From Streptococcaceae bacterium (GTDB lineage: Bacteria; Bacillota; Bacilli; Lactobacillales; Streptococcaceae): DNA of 64,000 nucleotides. Of this stretch, positions 53,852 through 63,983 are shown in pieces. How positions within the stretch are numbered: position 1 is the stretch's first letter; every line of letters begins with the position of its first letter. The position numbers were made by a program, and so were the translations under genes. The stretch lies in NCBI GenBank assembly GCA_022484805.1, contig JAKVKP010000004.1:1-64000 (forward strand). The letters run 5' to 3'. Under the pieces are notes generated by a model. It was given only the letters and a program-made list of their open reading frames with translations. It did no database searches and was not told where the DNA came from.

Positions 53852-54340
53852 TTAATTGTGGCTTTCATAATAAGCCTCAAGCTCTGTTTCTGGTATTTCT
53901 TCAATCATTTTATCAATAAATAGAATGCCATTTAGATGATCAATTTCATGCTGAATGACTCTTGCTAAATAATCTTCAGCAATAATTTGACATTGCTCTC
54001 CTTCACGGTCTAGATAATTAACTACAATTTTCTCATTTCGGCGAACAGTACCATAAATCTTTGGAATTGAGAGGCAGCCCTCTACAAAAATATCTGTACC
54101 GGTGGCAAGAATAATCTTAGGATTAATTAATTCTAGCAATTCATCTTCATCATCTATCTGGACAAGTGCTATTTTGACATTTTCACCAATTTGTGGTGCC
54201 GCAATGCCGACACCGTCTCCCGAAACCATCGTATCATACAAATCATCTAGTAATTCAAGTGTCTCTGAGCTGATTTCATCAATCTGTTCAGTCTGCTCTC
54301 TAAGCCCATCATTCGGCAACACCTTTATCTCTCTTATCAT
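53852..54340 (-). CDS. def: Peptide deformylase
   Basis: 162 residues. GVGIAAPQIG (motif 1), EGCLS with Cys89 (motif 2) and HEIDH with His131, Glu132 and His135 (motif 3) bind the catalytic metal. It removes the N-formyl group from new proteins. It stands between priA and fmt, the arrangement of Bacillus rather than of streptococci, where the gene is usually elsewhere. Confidence 0.95.
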   Translation of the reverse strand: MIREIKVLPNDGLREQTEQIDEISSETLELLDDLYDTMVSGDGVGIAAPQIGENVKIALVQIDDEDELLELINPKIILATGTDIFVEGCLSIPKIYGTVRRNEKIVVNYLDREGEQCQIIAEDYLARVIQHEIDHLNGILFIDKMIEEIPETELEAYYESHN

Positions 54341-54420
54341 GCTCTTCCTTTACATTTCTACCACTCTCAAAACATCTCCGCTACAGACAGCAAAAGCTTA
54401 CTTTTTAAAGTGCCACTTTA

Positions 54421-56802
54421 CTAATTTTGGGGTTCAACATCAATCATAATTTTTAAGCCATCTCTAGCTTTTTTTTGACTCTCATCTAGAAGCGACTTTA
54501 AAACATTGGATAATTCGGGTTCAAAGCGATATTTAACCAATATTTGATAAAAATATTCATTTTTAACTCTAGCAATAAATGCCGGAACGGGGCCTAAAAT
54601 TTTAACCTGATTAGAAAGCTTCGCTGCTAATTCATGCGCAATTTTGAAGCTTGTTGCTTGTACTTTTTTTAATTCACGATGCGTAATCGTCAACTGAACA
54701 GTATAATAATAAGGCGGATAAGCTAGGAGATGTCTAAACTGCATCTCGCGCTGATAAAACGCTTCATAGTCCTGATTTTTAACCAGTTGAATCGCATAAT
54801 GCTCTGGATTATAGGTTTGAATCACTACCTCACCAGCTTTTTCGGCACGTCCTGCCCGACCAGCAACCTGCGTCAACAATTGAAATGTCCTTTCGCTTGA
54901 TCGAAAATCAGGTAAATTTAGTGCAGTATCGGCATTTAATACCCCCACCAAAGTAACGTTACTAAAATCCAATCCTTTGGCAATCATCTGTGTGCCAAGC
55001 AATATATCAGCCTGATGCATTTCGAAGCGTTTTAACAATTTTGCATGCGCACCTTTTCTACTGGTTGTATCAACGTCCATCCGAATTACTTTCGCTTCTG
55101 GTAGAAGTTCGCCAAGCTCAGTCTCAACTTTTTGAGTACCCGTGCCATAATATCGGATTTCTCTACCATGACAATTTGGACAACGCTGAGGAATCGACTC
55201 TTTATGACCACAGTAATGACAATTCATCGTATGAGTATCCATATGTAGAGTTAAGGAGATTTCACAATTTGGGCATGGTACGACGTAGCCACAGTCTCGA
55301 CACAGAACAAACGAAGAATACCCTCTTCGATTAAGTAAAAGCACGATTTGCTCATTTTTAGCCAATCGATTTCGCATTTTTTCTAGTAATAATGGGGTAA
55401 AATTTTGCGATTTAAGCTCGCCAAAGGAGTCTCTAAAATCAACGATATCAACACTTGGTAAGCTTGCCCTAGGATTGGCTCGCTTAGTTAAGCGAAGAAA
55501 CTCATAAACGCCCTTTTGAGCACGCGCACGCGACTCTAAGCTTGGCGTGGCACTACCTAGCAACAACGGGCAATTATGATATTTTCCTCGCTCAATTGCA
55601 ACATCGCGAGCATGATAACGTGGTACACTGCCTTGTTTATAGCTTGCTTCATGCTCCTCATCAATGATAATAATACCAAGATTTAATAGAGGCGCAAAAA
55701 TTGCAGAACGTGCACCAACAACTACTTTTGCTTCACCACGTTCTATTTTCCGCCATTCATCATAACGCTCACCATCAGACAAACCACTATGTAAAACAGC
55801 GACGGACTTGCCAAAACGCCCAACAAAGCGAGTAACCATTTGAGGCGTTAAAGCAATCTCTGGAACAAGCATTAACGCTGTTTGCTTGACTAGCAGTACC
55901 TGAGCAATAAGCTGCAAATAAATCTCTGTCTTCCCACTACCAGTTATCCCTTCTAGCAGAAAAGTTTTAGCTGTACCAAATGACTGACTAACCCGATTTA
56001 CAGCGAGTAATTGTTCGTCATTTAACGCTAAAGATGAGGTTTTTTGATAATCCGTCACTTCAAACGGATTGCGATATACCTCAACTGAATCAATCGTTAA
56101 CCAGCCTCTTTGTTCTGCTTGATGAATATCAGTAGCCGAAAAACCATTTTTTTGGAGCTGCGAAATGAGCTGTGGTTCTGCCATTTCTTTTAAGTATGTT
56201 AATAATGCTTGTTGTTTAATGGCATTCTTTCGCACAACAATTTGATTTAAAACAGAGATATTTTGAGCTGTTATTCTTTTTTCAAGCTTTGCCTGCCCCT
56301 TTTGTTTAGTTAAATATTTTAATTCAACCATTTCTTCAAGGCGTAATTTTTGTAATTTTGCTAGTAATTGCCCATCCAGTGCCTCTTGCCAAGAGATATT
56401 TGTTCGATTTTGAAAAATAGCGGCTGTTTGCTGATTATCAACTATTTTCACAAATTCCTTATCATAATCTAGCTTTAATAAATTTGGCAGCATCGCCTGT
56501 AAGCATGATATTTTGAAGGCATAGGTCGTTTCCTTAAGAAAATCAGCTAACATCAGCAATTCCTCATTAAGAACTGGCGCAATATCCAAAGTTTTAACGA
56601 TTTGCTTAATTTTAAAATCTACCATTTCAACATTTTCAAGAGACATAATAAAACCTTGAATCAAGCGACTCCCTTTGCCAAAAGGCACGATAACACGCAT
56701 GCCTCTTTCAATAATGGACTCTAATTCTGGGGGAACCTGATAAGAGTAAACTCGATCAGTTTGCATCAAAGCAACATCAACAATAACCTTAGCGACTAAC
56801 AA
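54421..56802 (-). CDS. priA: Primosomal protein PriA (replication restart helicase)
   Basis: 793 residues: N-terminal DNA-binding domain (about 1-110), helicase core with GITGSGKTEIYLQ (Walker A), IIDEEHEASYKQ (DEEH) and a zinc-binding insert (CRDCGYVVPCPNCE, then CHYCGHKESIPQRCPNCHG) and C-terminal VAGRAGR. It restarts stalled replication forks. Between rpoZ (89 bp upstream) and def in the usual order. Confidence 0.95.
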   Translation of the reverse strand: MLVAKVIVDVALMQTDRVYSYQVPPELESIIERGMRVIVPFGKGSRLIQGFIMSLENVEMVDFKIKQIVKTLDIAPVLNEELLMLADFLKETTYAFKISCLQAMLPNLLKLDYDKEFVKIVDNQQTAAIFQNRTNISWQEALDGQLLAKLQKLRLEEMVELKYLTKQKGQAKLEKRITAQNISVLNQIVVRKNAIKQQALLTYLKEMAEPQLISQLQKNGFSATDIHQAEQRGWLTIDSVEVYRNPFEVTDYQKTSSLALNDEQLLAVNRVSQSFGTAKTFLLEGITGSGKTEIYLQLIAQVLLVKQTALMLVPEIALTPQMVTRFVGRFGKSVAVLHSGLSDGERYDEWRKIERGEAKVVVGARSAIFAPLLNLGIIIIDEEHEASYKQGSVPRYHARDVAIERGKYHNCPLLLGSATPSLESRARAQKGVYEFLRLTKRANPRASLPSVDIVDFRDSFGELKSQNFTPLLLEKMRNRLAKNEQIVLLLNRRGYSSFVLCRDCGYVVPCPNCEISLTLHMDTHTMNCHYCGHKESIPQRCPNCHGREIRYYGTGTQKVETELGELLPEAKVIRMDVDTTSRKGAHAKLLKRFEMHQADILLGTQMIAKGLDFSNVTLVGVLNADTALNLPDFRSSERTFQLLTQVAGRAGRAEKAGEVVIQTYNPEHYAIQLVKNQDYEAFYQREMQFRHLLAYPPYYYTVQLTITHRELKKVQATSFKIAHELAAKLSNQVKILGPVPAFIARVKNEYFYQILVKYRFEPELSNVLKSLLDESQKKARDGLKIMIDVEPQN

Positions 56803-56890
56803 TTACGCCTCCTTACTAAAAAGTCAAAATCGTTCAGTTTAAAATTTTAATAGAAAAAGAGCAAGGTTATCCCCTTAGCTCCCTTCTCCA

Positions 56891-57226
56891 TTATTCCACT
56901 ACATTAACTTCTCTACTTTTTTCAGCTAACTCATTTTCTTGAGCAATTTGTTCTTGAATCTTACGTTCCTCAGCTTCTTTAATTCGACGTTCCTCTTCAG
57001 CCTTTTGGCGAATCTGTTCACGCTTTAATTCTGGATTAGGGTGGATTGTCACTGTACCTGCTTCAATCTCTTCAAGTGCTTGAAGGGTATTTTTTACTGA
57101 TTTAAACTTCATTGTCGGCTCAGCACCTTCAGCTAATTCATGCGCACGTTTACTTTCTAAAATGCATAATGAATACTTTGAATTTACTTGATCCAATAAT
57201 TTATCAATTGACGGTTTTAACATCAT
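56891..57226 (-). CDS. rpoZ: DNA-directed RNA polymerase omega subunit
   Basis: 111 residues; [33 protein letters not shown] is the standard omega fold (with the SKRAHEL motif). The tail (about 68-111) is a Glu/Arg/Lys-rich helix ([23 protein letters not shown]), longer than in the shortest omega forms. It stabilises RNA polymerase assembly. The gene lies 37 bp after gmk. Confidence 0.9.
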   Translation of the reverse strand: MMLKPSIDKLLDQVNSKYSLCILESKRAHELAEGAEPTMKFKSVKNTLQALEEIEAGTVTIHPNPELKREQIRQKAEEERRIKEAEERKIQEQIAQENELAEKSREVNVVE

Positions 57227-57263
57227 AATTTATTTCTCCTCTTTCTCACTAATCTATCTATAT

Positions 57264-57917
<654 letters not shown>

Positions 57918-58120
57918 TTATTATTAATACTAACATGACTGCATTTTAGAAAACAATCCTTTGTAACAAAAAATAAATATTTGTGACATGATAATGTAAT
58001 ATAATTCAAAATAAATTCATTAATTTTATATTCAAAAATTAACGAATCAATCAAAATAATTGATTATTAATAAAAAATGTATAAAATTATAGATATAACC
58101 TAGAAATTGAGGTGAACAAG

Positions 58121-58267
58121 ATGGGGAATCGTCGCAATCAAAATGCGGGTCATTATACCAGTCAACATGATGAAAAACACTTTAGTGGAGATGGCAAGAC
58201 TAATGTTGACCCTAAAGATGAGAACAAAACAACCCGAACTGAAACACGCGGGACAACAAATCATTAA
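58121..58267 (+). CDS. 48-residue hydrophilic protein
   Basis: MGNRRNQNAGHYTSQHDEKHFSGDGK... then KDENKTTRTETRGTTNH. No hydrophobic segment, no cysteine, very rich in Asn, Thr, Lys, Asp and His, so probably disordered. GAGGTG precedes the ATG at 7 nt and a strong terminator follows at 58281, so it is a transcribed single gene. Too short for the usual ORF cut-off. No family recognised. Confidence 0.6.
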   Translation: MGNRRNQNAGHYTSQHDEKHFSGDGKTNVDPKDENKTTRTETRGTTNH

Positions 58268-58280
58268 TAATAAATAATGT

Positions 58281-58304
58281 CAGATACGTAGCCTCTACTA
58301 TCTG
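58281..58304 (+). terminator. Terminator of the 48-residue gene
   Basis: CAGATA, one unpaired C, GTAG, loop CCT, CTAC, TATCTG followed by TCTTTTTTT. The rest of the gap 58305-58526 holds a possible promoter (TTAAAAT near 58381) for cysE. Confidence 0.85.
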
Positions 58305-58526
58305 TCTTTTTTTATATTTAATCATTCTTGATCCAAATCGTGTTTTTTCAATAATTACTCTGTTTTTTAGGCTATTTAATGTTAAAATGATGTAATGTTA
58401 TGAGTCAACCATTTGGGTGCAATTTTCTCAGTAAAATCCGCCCTCAAAAGCTGTGTTTGATCTTTTAAGTTTAAAAAGACCATTTCAGCACTCAAAAATA
58501 AATTTATTAGAAAGCGAGAACCTACT

Positions 58527-59105
58527 TTGGGCTTTTGGAAAGAAACAATTTCAATTGTTAAAGAAAATGATCCAGCCGCTCGCAATGGACTAGAAGTGCT
58601 TTTAACTTATCCCGGTGTAAAAGCATTAGCGGCACATAAAATTAGCCACTTCCTTTGGAAGCACAAATTGAAATTAATCGCTAGAATGCATTCACAATTT
58701 TGGCGTTTTTTAACTCAAATCGAAATCCATCCTGGTGCCAAAATTGCGGATGGCGTTTTTATTGATCACGGTGGCGGTCTAGTCATTGGTGAAACGGCAA
58801 TCGTAGAAAAAGGCGTTATGCTTTATCATGGTGTAACACTTGGTGGTACTGGAAAACATAGTGGCAAACGCCATCCTTCAGTACGACAAGGAGCACTTAT
58901 TTCAGCACATGCTCAACTGATTGGACCAATCGAAATTGGAATTGAAGCGAAGATTGGCGCTGGAGCTGTAGTAACAAAAGATGTTCCAGATCATGTCACA
59001 GTGGTTGGGATACCAGCTAAAATTGTTCGCGTACATCAACAAAACTTAACGAAGGCTGAAATGGCTGAAATGGAACGCCAAAGGAGAGTGAGTTTCTTTG
59101 ATTAA
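58527..59105 (+). CDS. cysE: Serine O-acetyltransferase
   Basis: 192 residues. Left-handed beta-helix acetyltransferase: IEIHPGAKIADGVFIDHGGGLVIGETAIVEKGVMLYHGVTLGGTGKHSGKRHP followed by hexapeptide repeats and GIPAKIVR. It makes O-acetylserine for cysteine synthesis. The start is a TTG at 58527; the downstream sequence begins at the expected conserved GFWKETI position. Overlaps cysS by 8 nt. Confidence 0.92.
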   Translation: MGFWKETISIVKENDPAARNGLEVLLTYPGVKALAAHKISHFLWKHKLKLIARMHSQFWRFLTQIEIHPGAKIADGVFIDHGGGLVIGETAIVEKGVMLYHGVTLGGTGKHSGKRHPSVRQGALISAHAQLIGPIEIGIEAKIGAGAVVTKDVPDHVTVVGIPAKIVRVHQQNLTKAEMAEMERQRRVSFFD

Positions 59106-60507
59106 AATATACAATACGATGACCCGGCAAAAAGAGAATTTTGAACCGATTGAAGATGGTAAGGTGCGAATGTATGTCTGCGGACCAACCGTTTATAATT
59201 ATATTCATGTTGGTAATGCTAGAAGTGTAATCGCCTTTGATACAATTAGAAGATATCTAATTTTTCGCGGTTTTGAAGTCAATTATATTTCTAATTTCAC
59301 CGATGTAGACGATAAAATTATCCGCGTCGCCAATGAAACTGGCAAAAGTTCACTCGAGGTTGCCAACCAATTTATTGAAGCCTACAAGGCAGATACTTCA
59401 GCGCTCAATGTTTTACCAGCAACGCGACATCCAAGAGTCATTGAATTTATTCCTGAAATTATTCAATTTATAGAAGTGCTGCTTGATAAAGGTTTTGCCT
59501 ACGAGTCAGCTGGTGATGTATATTTCCGTGCAAAAAAATCAAAGCATTATGGTGCATTAGCTAATAAATCAATTGATAGTCTTGAAGCTGGTGCAGGCGG
59601 ACGTACCGGCAGTGAATTGCAACTAAAGGAAGATCCAATTGATTTTGCGTTATGGAAATCAGCTAAACCAAACGAACCATCATGGACTTCACCTTGGGGT
59701 GAAGGTCGCCCTGGCTGGCATATTGAATGCTCCGTTATGGCAACAGAAATTTTAGGTGATACTATTGATATTCACGGTGGCGGACAAGATTTAGAATTCC
59801 CTCATCATACCAACGAAATTGCTCAATCTGAAGCAAAAACTGGCAAAACCTTTGTTAATTATTGGATGCACAATGGCTTTGTGACAGTTGGCGAAGCAAA
59901 TGAAAAAATGAGTAAATCCTTGGGTAACTTTGTCACGGTGCACGAGTTAATCCAAGAAATAGAGCCTCAAATAATCCGCTTTTTAATGTCTACCACGCAA
60001 TATCGTAAACCAATTCAGTTTTCTGAAAGTGGCATTGAAGAAGCAAGAACAAACCTTGAAAAAATTAAAAATACACTTGGAAATTTAGACTTTAAAATGA
60101 AAACGGCGATTGATGATTCATTAAACGATAATGAACATCGTATTGAGATTGAAAATTTCAGAAAAGAATTTATTTCAGTCATGGATGACGATTTTAATGC
60201 AGCAAACGGTATTACTGTTTTATATGAATTAATTCGTTGGGCTAATATTTATTTGGAAGGCACACCAACCAAAGTGATATTACGTCATTTACGTGATTTA
60301 ATTATTGAATTAAGTGATATTTTTGGGATTATTTTCAAGCAAACATTTATCGACTCTGATATTGAGAAATTAATTGAAGAAAGAAAGACTGCTAGAGCCA
60401 ATAAAGATTTCCAAAAAGCTGATGAAATTCGAAATCTGTTAAAATCAGAAGGCATTGAATTACTAGATACCCCTGAAGGCACACGCTTTAAAAGGATGGA
60501 ATCATGA
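59098..60507 (+). CDS. cysS: Cysteinyl-tRNA synthetase
   Basis: 469 residues. Class I synthetase: [18 protein letters not shown] (Cys and HVGN, the HIGH equivalent), WHIECS with metal ligands, [11 protein letters not shown] and [10 protein letters not shown] (KMSKS). Starts with TTG at 59098, overlapping cysE. Coupling with cysE is common and links cysteine supply to its charging. Ends overlapping mrnC by 4 nt. Confidence 0.95.
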   Translation: MIKIYNTMTRQKENFEPIEDGKVRMYVCGPTVYNYIHVGNARSVIAFDTIRRYLIFRGFEVNYISNFTDVDDKIIRVANETGKSSLEVANQFIEAYKADTSALNVLPATRHPRVIEFIPEIIQFIEVLLDKGFAYESAGDVYFRAKKSKHYGALANKSIDSLEAGAGGRTGSELQLKEDPIDFALWKSAKPNEPSWTSPWGEGRPGWHIECSVMATEILGDTIDIHGGGQDLEFPHHTNEIAQSEAKTGKTFVNYWMHNGFVTVGEANEKMSKSLGNFVTVHELIQEIEPQIIRFLMSTTQYRKPIQFSESGIEEARTNLEKIKNTLGNLDFKMKTAIDDSLNDNEHRIEIENFRKEFISVMDDDFNAANGITVLYELIRWANIYLEGTPTKVILRHLRDLIIELSDIFGIIFKQTFIDSDIEKLIEERKTARANKDFQKADEIRNLLKSEGIELLDTPEGTRFKRMES

Positions 60508-60896
60508 ATCCAGATTTAATTAATGGTATTGCACTAGCCTATATTGGTGACGCTGTCTATGAAGTCCAAATTCGTGATTACCTAATTCGTAAAGGATTAA
60601 CCAAGCCTAACCTATTGCATCAAACTGCTACTCATTTCGTTTCTGCCAAGGCACAGGCTTTCCTAATTGAACAGTTAAAGGATCAGCAATTCTTAACTGA
60701 AAAGGAATGGGCAGTCTTTAAGCGTGGTCGTAATGCAAAAAGCCATACAACAGCCAAAAATACCGATCCAGCGGTATATAAAATCTCAACTGGTTTTGAA
60801 GCAACCATCGGCTATCTTCACTTACTTGATGACCACGAACGTGTCTTAGAAATTATCAATTTCTGCATTAAAGCAGTTGAAAATAAGAAAAAATAA
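60504..60896 (+). CDS. mrnC: Mini-ribonuclease 3
   Basis: 130 residues: RNase III catalytic domain without the RNA-binding domain. [22 protein letters not shown] has the conserved D-A-V-Y-E catalytic Asp, and [17 protein letters not shown] and [11 protein letters not shown] are the second and third motifs. It trims 23S rRNA precursor. ATGA overlap with cysS. Confidence 0.93.
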   Translation: MNPDLINGIALAYIGDAVYEVQIRDYLIRKGLTKPNLLHQTATHFVSAKAQAFLIEQLKDQQFLTEKEWAVFKRGRNAKSHTTAKNTDPAVYKISTGFEATIGYLHLLDDHERVLEIINFCIKAVENKKK

Positions 60897-60933
60897 TTAT
60901 TAATTAACTATAGCTAGGAAACGGAGAATATGG

Positions 60934-61668
60934 ATGAATCAAGAAATTAGCGACTTTATTTATGGTGTCCACGCCGTTATTGAAGCAATTGAAAATAATC
61001 ATGGCAACAAGCTGTTTATTCAAGAAGATTTAAAGGGGAAAAATGTTGAGCAGTTGAAAGCAATTGCCAAGCAGTACAATGTGCCAACCAAATTTGTCAC
61101 AAAAAAAAAATTAGAGGAATTGTCTGATGGTGGTGTCCACCAAGGTTTTGTCCTAGCAGTCACACCATTCGAATATTTGACACTTGAAGCATTGATTCAG
61201 AAAACAAATACGCCGGATGCTTTTTACCTCATCTTAGATGGTATTCAAGATCCACACAACCTTGGTTCTATCCTAAGAACGGCTGATGCTGCTGGCGTTT
61301 CTGGTATTATCATCCCAAAGCATCGCTCCGTAGGCATTACAAGCACCGTGGTCAAAACCTCTACTGGAGCAGCTGAGTATGTTCCAATCGCCCGTGTCAC
61401 TAATTTAAGTGCCTCAGTTAAAACACTTAAGGAAGCTGGTTTTTGGGTCTTTGGTACCGATATGAATGGCACAGCTTATACAAAATGGAACACTCAAGGC
61501 AAAATAGCACTTATTATTGGTAATGAGGGCAAGGGAATCAGCCAAGCATTACAAAAAAATGTAGACGAAACCATCAGTATTCCAATTACTGGTCACGTTC
61601 AAAGCTTAAATGCTGGTGTTGCTGCCGCCTTATTAATTTATGAAGTCTACCGTCATCGAATGGACTAA
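60934..61668 (+). CDS. rlmB: 23S rRNA (guanosine-2'-O)-methyltransferase RlmB
   Basis: 244 residues. SPOUT/TrmH family: N-terminal IYGVHAVIEAIEN substrate domain, then ILDGIQDPHNLGSILRTADAAGVSGII (motif 1), IGNEGKGIS (motif 2) and SIPITGHVQSLNAGVAAALLIYEV (motif 3). It methylates G2251 of 23S rRNA. 37 bp after mrnC. Last gene before the sigma factor hairpin. Confidence 0.93.
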   Translation: MNQEISDFIYGVHAVIEAIENNHGNKLFIQEDLKGKNVEQLKAIAKQYNVPTKFVTKKKLEELSDGGVHQGFVLAVTPFEYLTLEALIQKTNTPDAFYLILDGIQDPHNLGSILRTADAAGVSGIIIPKHRSVGITSTVVKTSTGAAEYVPIARVTNLSASVKTLKEAGFWVFGTDMNGTAYTKWNTQGKIALIIGNEGKGISQALQKNVDETISIPITGHVQSLNAGVAAALLIYEVYRHRMD

Positions 61669-61729
61669 AAAGAAAATAATTTTGTCACATTTTCTTAGAA
61701 CAAACAATCACTGCTTTACTCATGATAAT

Positions 61730-61760
61730 CTCCTAATCAAGAAAGATTAGGAGGTTTTTT
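61730..61760 (+). promoter_or_regulatory. Terminator-like hairpin covering the ribosome binding site of the sigma-factor gene
   Basis: CTCCTAATC (61730-61738), loop AAGAAA, GATTAGGAG (61745-61753), then GTTTTTT. The stem arm and the next G form AGGAGG (61749-61754), 7 nt before the ATG at 61762. As RNA it is both a terminator for rlmB and a clamp on the only good ribosome binding site of the downstream gene. Confidence 0.8.
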
Positions 61761-61761
61761 A

Positions 61762-62247
61762 ATGCCCGAAACAAAACAATTTAAAATTTGGTTCAAAGCT
61801 GTTTTACCTATTATTCATCGCTATTGGAAATTATATTATCTAAATCTTTGGGACTATGATGATTGGTTACAAGAAGCGAGAATCGTGCTCCATCAAGTAA
61901 TCGCAGCCCAGACACCAGAACAACAAATCATCGCTTATTTTTCAGTACGCTTTAAATGCCATATCTTAGATAACTTAAGACGACAAGACACCGCAAAACG
62001 GAAAGCAAATCGTCAAGAATACCTCGTACTTGATGATGAAAATTTTAATATTGACTTATCTATCGATTATTTGGTGGCTGAGCAAACCATTTGTAAAGAA
62101 TTATTTTATAATTTTTTTGATAAATTAACTGAAAAGGAAGCAATTTTTTTGAAAAAAATTATCACTGATCCCACCACGCCAAAGGATGCTAAATTTAGAA
62201 GGCTGAAGAAAAAATTGATGAAAGATTTATATGCAATCGATGATTAA
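61762..62247 (+). CDS. comX: ComX/SigX-like alternative sigma factor
   Basis: 161 residues. Sigma-70 region 2 appears as YWKLYYLNLWDYDDWLQEARIVLHQVIA and YFSVRFKCHILDNLRRQD; a shorter region 4 follows (LTEKEAIFLKKIITD...KFRRLKKKL). Size and layout match the competence sigma factor ComX of lactococci and streptococci (about 160 residues), which switches on late competence genes; position after rlmB also fits sigma-70-like genes in enterococci. Preceded by a hairpin enclosing its ribosome binding site. The competence role is inferred. Confidence 0.7.
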   Translation: MPETKQFKIWFKAVLPIIHRYWKLYYLNLWDYDDWLQEARIVLHQVIAAQTPEQQIIAYFSVRFKCHILDNLRRQDTAKRKANRQEYLVLDDENFNIDLSIDYLVAEQTICKELFYNFFDKLTEKEAIFLKKIITDPTTPKDAKFRRLKKKLMKDLYAIDD

Positions 62248-62372
62248 TCTAAGCCTAAAGTAATTGCACTATCCTTGATTTTTTACCTTGCCTCCCGTAT
62301 CATGTATATACATTTAGATGTTATATTGAAGTAGTAGACTTTAATCAAAAGTAATTACTTAAGGGGAATGAT

Positions 62373-62708
62373 ATGATGACAGAATATTTTGAACGTAATC
62401 GTAAACGCTTTGCTTCTTTTGGCATTGTTAATACCTTACCAGGTGAAATCATTGATAGCTTTTGGTTAATGATTGACCGAAATCTAAAGGGGCTGATTCC
62501 TTTAAACAGTTTATTACACTTTAAGCTAATCAATCATCAGGGCATGTTGACAATTCATTATGCGAGCCTTGAGAATAATATTGCATTATCAATGGACTTG
62601 CCTTTTATTTACGAAGAAGGATGGGCAACAGATGTCTATGCCTATGATAATGGTCATCAAGAAACGATTTTATTACCCGCTGAGTTGCCCGCTGGTGTAA
62701 AGCACTAA
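62373..62708 (+). CDS. DUF960 family protein
   Basis: 111 residues. RFASFGIVNTLPGEIIDSFWLMIDRNLKGLIPLNSLLHFKL and the C-terminal ILLPAELPAG fit DUF960, a small family of unknown function in staphylococci, streptococci and enterococci. AGGGG precedes the ATG. Separate from the sigma-factor gene (125 bp). Confidence 0.75.
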   Translation: MMTEYFERNRKRFASFGIVNTLPGEIIDSFWLMIDRNLKGLIPLNSLLHFKLINHQGMLTIHYASLENNIALSMDLPFIYEEGWATDVYAYDNGHQETILLPAELPAGVKH

Positions 62709-62716
62709 AAAAATTA

Positions 62717-62899
62717 ATGCCAACTCGAACTGATTTGACGAAAAAATCAATATGGCTATTAGGCAGCCGCCATCTATTACTCAAGCCTGTTTTAAATACG
62801 ACAATTTTAGAAATACTTCTAAATTACGCTTCATGCGAATTGACCGATGTTTCTTGGAAAGATTGGGTAATCCGTAATATTAGAGCGATTTCATTTTAG
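62717..62899 (+). CDS. Small ORF downstream of DUF960, doubtful
   Basis: 60 residues starting 9 nt after the DUF960 stop. Sequence has a Leu-rich centre (LLLKPVLNTTILEILLNYAS) and ends DWVIRNIRAISF. No ribosome binding site is visible (an A-run only) and no family is recognised, so it may be a remnant. Confidence 0.25.
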   Translation: MPTRTDLTKKSIWLLGSRHLLLKPVLNTTILEILLNYASCELTDVSWKDWVIRNIRAISF

Positions 62900-62957
62900 A
62901 ATAAATAAAAGTTGGGTAGAATTGCTTATTAGTTCAATTTATTATAGAACCCAAAAA

Positions 62958-62984
62958 CGGATAATTGCCAAGGGTAACTATCCG
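62958..62984. terminator. Bidirectional terminator between DUF960 region and mtnN
   Basis: CGGATAATTGCC (62958-62969) pairs with GGTAACTATCCG (62973-62984) with two G-T pairs; flanked by A-run and T-run, between convergent gene ends. Confidence 0.85.
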
Positions 62985-63002
62985 CTTTTTAATTAGGAAT
63001 TC

Positions 63003-63695
63003 CTAAATCATCGCTTCTAAGAGCTGGATGACAGTTTTCGCCGAATTGCGACCTGCTTCTAAAATAAAATGATCAAAGCTTTCTGTTGCTTGATGGTCTG
63101 CCGTGTCACTGATTGCACGAACAACCACAAAGGGTTTGCTAAATGCTAAAGCTGTTTGAGCCACACTCGCACCCTCCATCTCAATTGCCAACGCCGATGG
63201 AAAATGAGACAGTATATTTTCAATTTTTTGACTGGAATTGATAAAACTATCGCCCGTCACAATTAACCCTTGATGCAAATTAAGACCACTTTGCTTAATC
63301 TGTTTTCCAAGCTCGCTAACAAAATACTTGCTAGATTCGAAATATAATGGCTGATTGGGTAGTTGACCATATTTATAACCAAATCCTGTAACATCGACAT
63401 CATGATATGCCAATTCTGTTGCAATCACAACATCACCAATTGAGATACCCTTGGCAACAGCCCCAGCAGAGCCTGAATGAATCAAGCCATCCACCTTAAA
63501 ACTGGTGATTAATAGGGTCGCGGCAATACTGCTCATTACCTTACCAATACCAGATTCAACTAAAACCACCTCATGGCGACCAATGACACCTTGATTGAAA
63601 ATAAAGTCACCAACTATACGCTTTTCACCATTAATCAGTGCAGCCGATAGTAATTTAATCTCTTCTGGCATCGCTGCAATAATTCCTATTTTCAT
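63003..63695 (-). CDS. mtnN: 5'-methylthioadenosine/S-adenosylhomocysteine nucleosidase
   Basis: 230 residues. GIIAAMPEEIKLL, the GSAGAV loop, and EMEGASVAQTAL are MtnN/Pfs signatures, with the catalytic Asp in AISDTAD near the end. It cleaves MTA, SAH and 5'-deoxyadenosine and produces the AI-2 precursor S-ribosylhomocysteine. The ATG follows the upstream stop directly. Confidence 0.95.
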   Translation of the reverse strand: MKIGIIAAMPEEIKLLSAALINGEKRIVGDFIFNQGVIGRHEVVLVESGIGKVMSSIAATLLITSFKVDGLIHSGSAGAVAKGISIGDVVIATELAYHDVDVTGFGYKYGQLPNQPLYFESSKYFVSELGKQIKQSGLNLHQGLIVTGDSFINSSQKIENILSHFPSALAIEMEGASVAQTALAFSKPFVVVRAISDTADHQATESFDHFILEAGRNSAKTVIQLLEAMI

Positions 63696-63983
63696 TTATA
63701 GCCTCCAAATTGCAAAAATTAAAATTCCTAATAAAAGAATAACAACAAATAGGGCACGATTTAAAAAGTGACGCCTTCCTTTCGATTTGTACTGCTCTAC
63801 TGTTCGATTGGATTTGACTTGCGCTTTTTCACTCTTTTTACGTTCCTTGCGATAATGATTATACATCGCTTTTTCACGTTCAGAATAAGATTTTTCAGAT
63901 TCTTGAATTTGTTGCTCTCGCAATCTTTCCTGCTTTTCCCGTTCCTTACGCAGCGCTTCTCTAGTAACTAATGGTTTTGACAC
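63696..63983 (-). CDS. macP: MacP-like membrane-anchored cofactor
   Basis: 95 residues: MSKPLVTREALRKEREK, a long charged, coiled-coil cytoplasmic segment (about 10-70), and a single C-terminal membrane helix (RALFVVILLLGILIFAIW). This is the layout of MacP, the StkP-phosphorylated activator of the class A PBP PBP2a in pneumococci, and its gene also precedes mtnN there. The sequence is not strongly conserved, so the name rests on layout and neighbourhood. Confidence 0.55.
   Translation of the reverse strand: MSKPLVTREALRKEREKQERLREQQIQESEKSYSEREKAMYNHYRKERKKSEKAQVKSNRTVEQYKSKGRRHFLNRALFVVILLLGILIFAIWRL

Noticed and set aside
58305-58526. T-box or S-box leader for cysE/cysS
   Set aside because: No T-box bulge motif (AGGGTGG-like) or antiterminator is visible in the region; only a weak promoter can be proposed.
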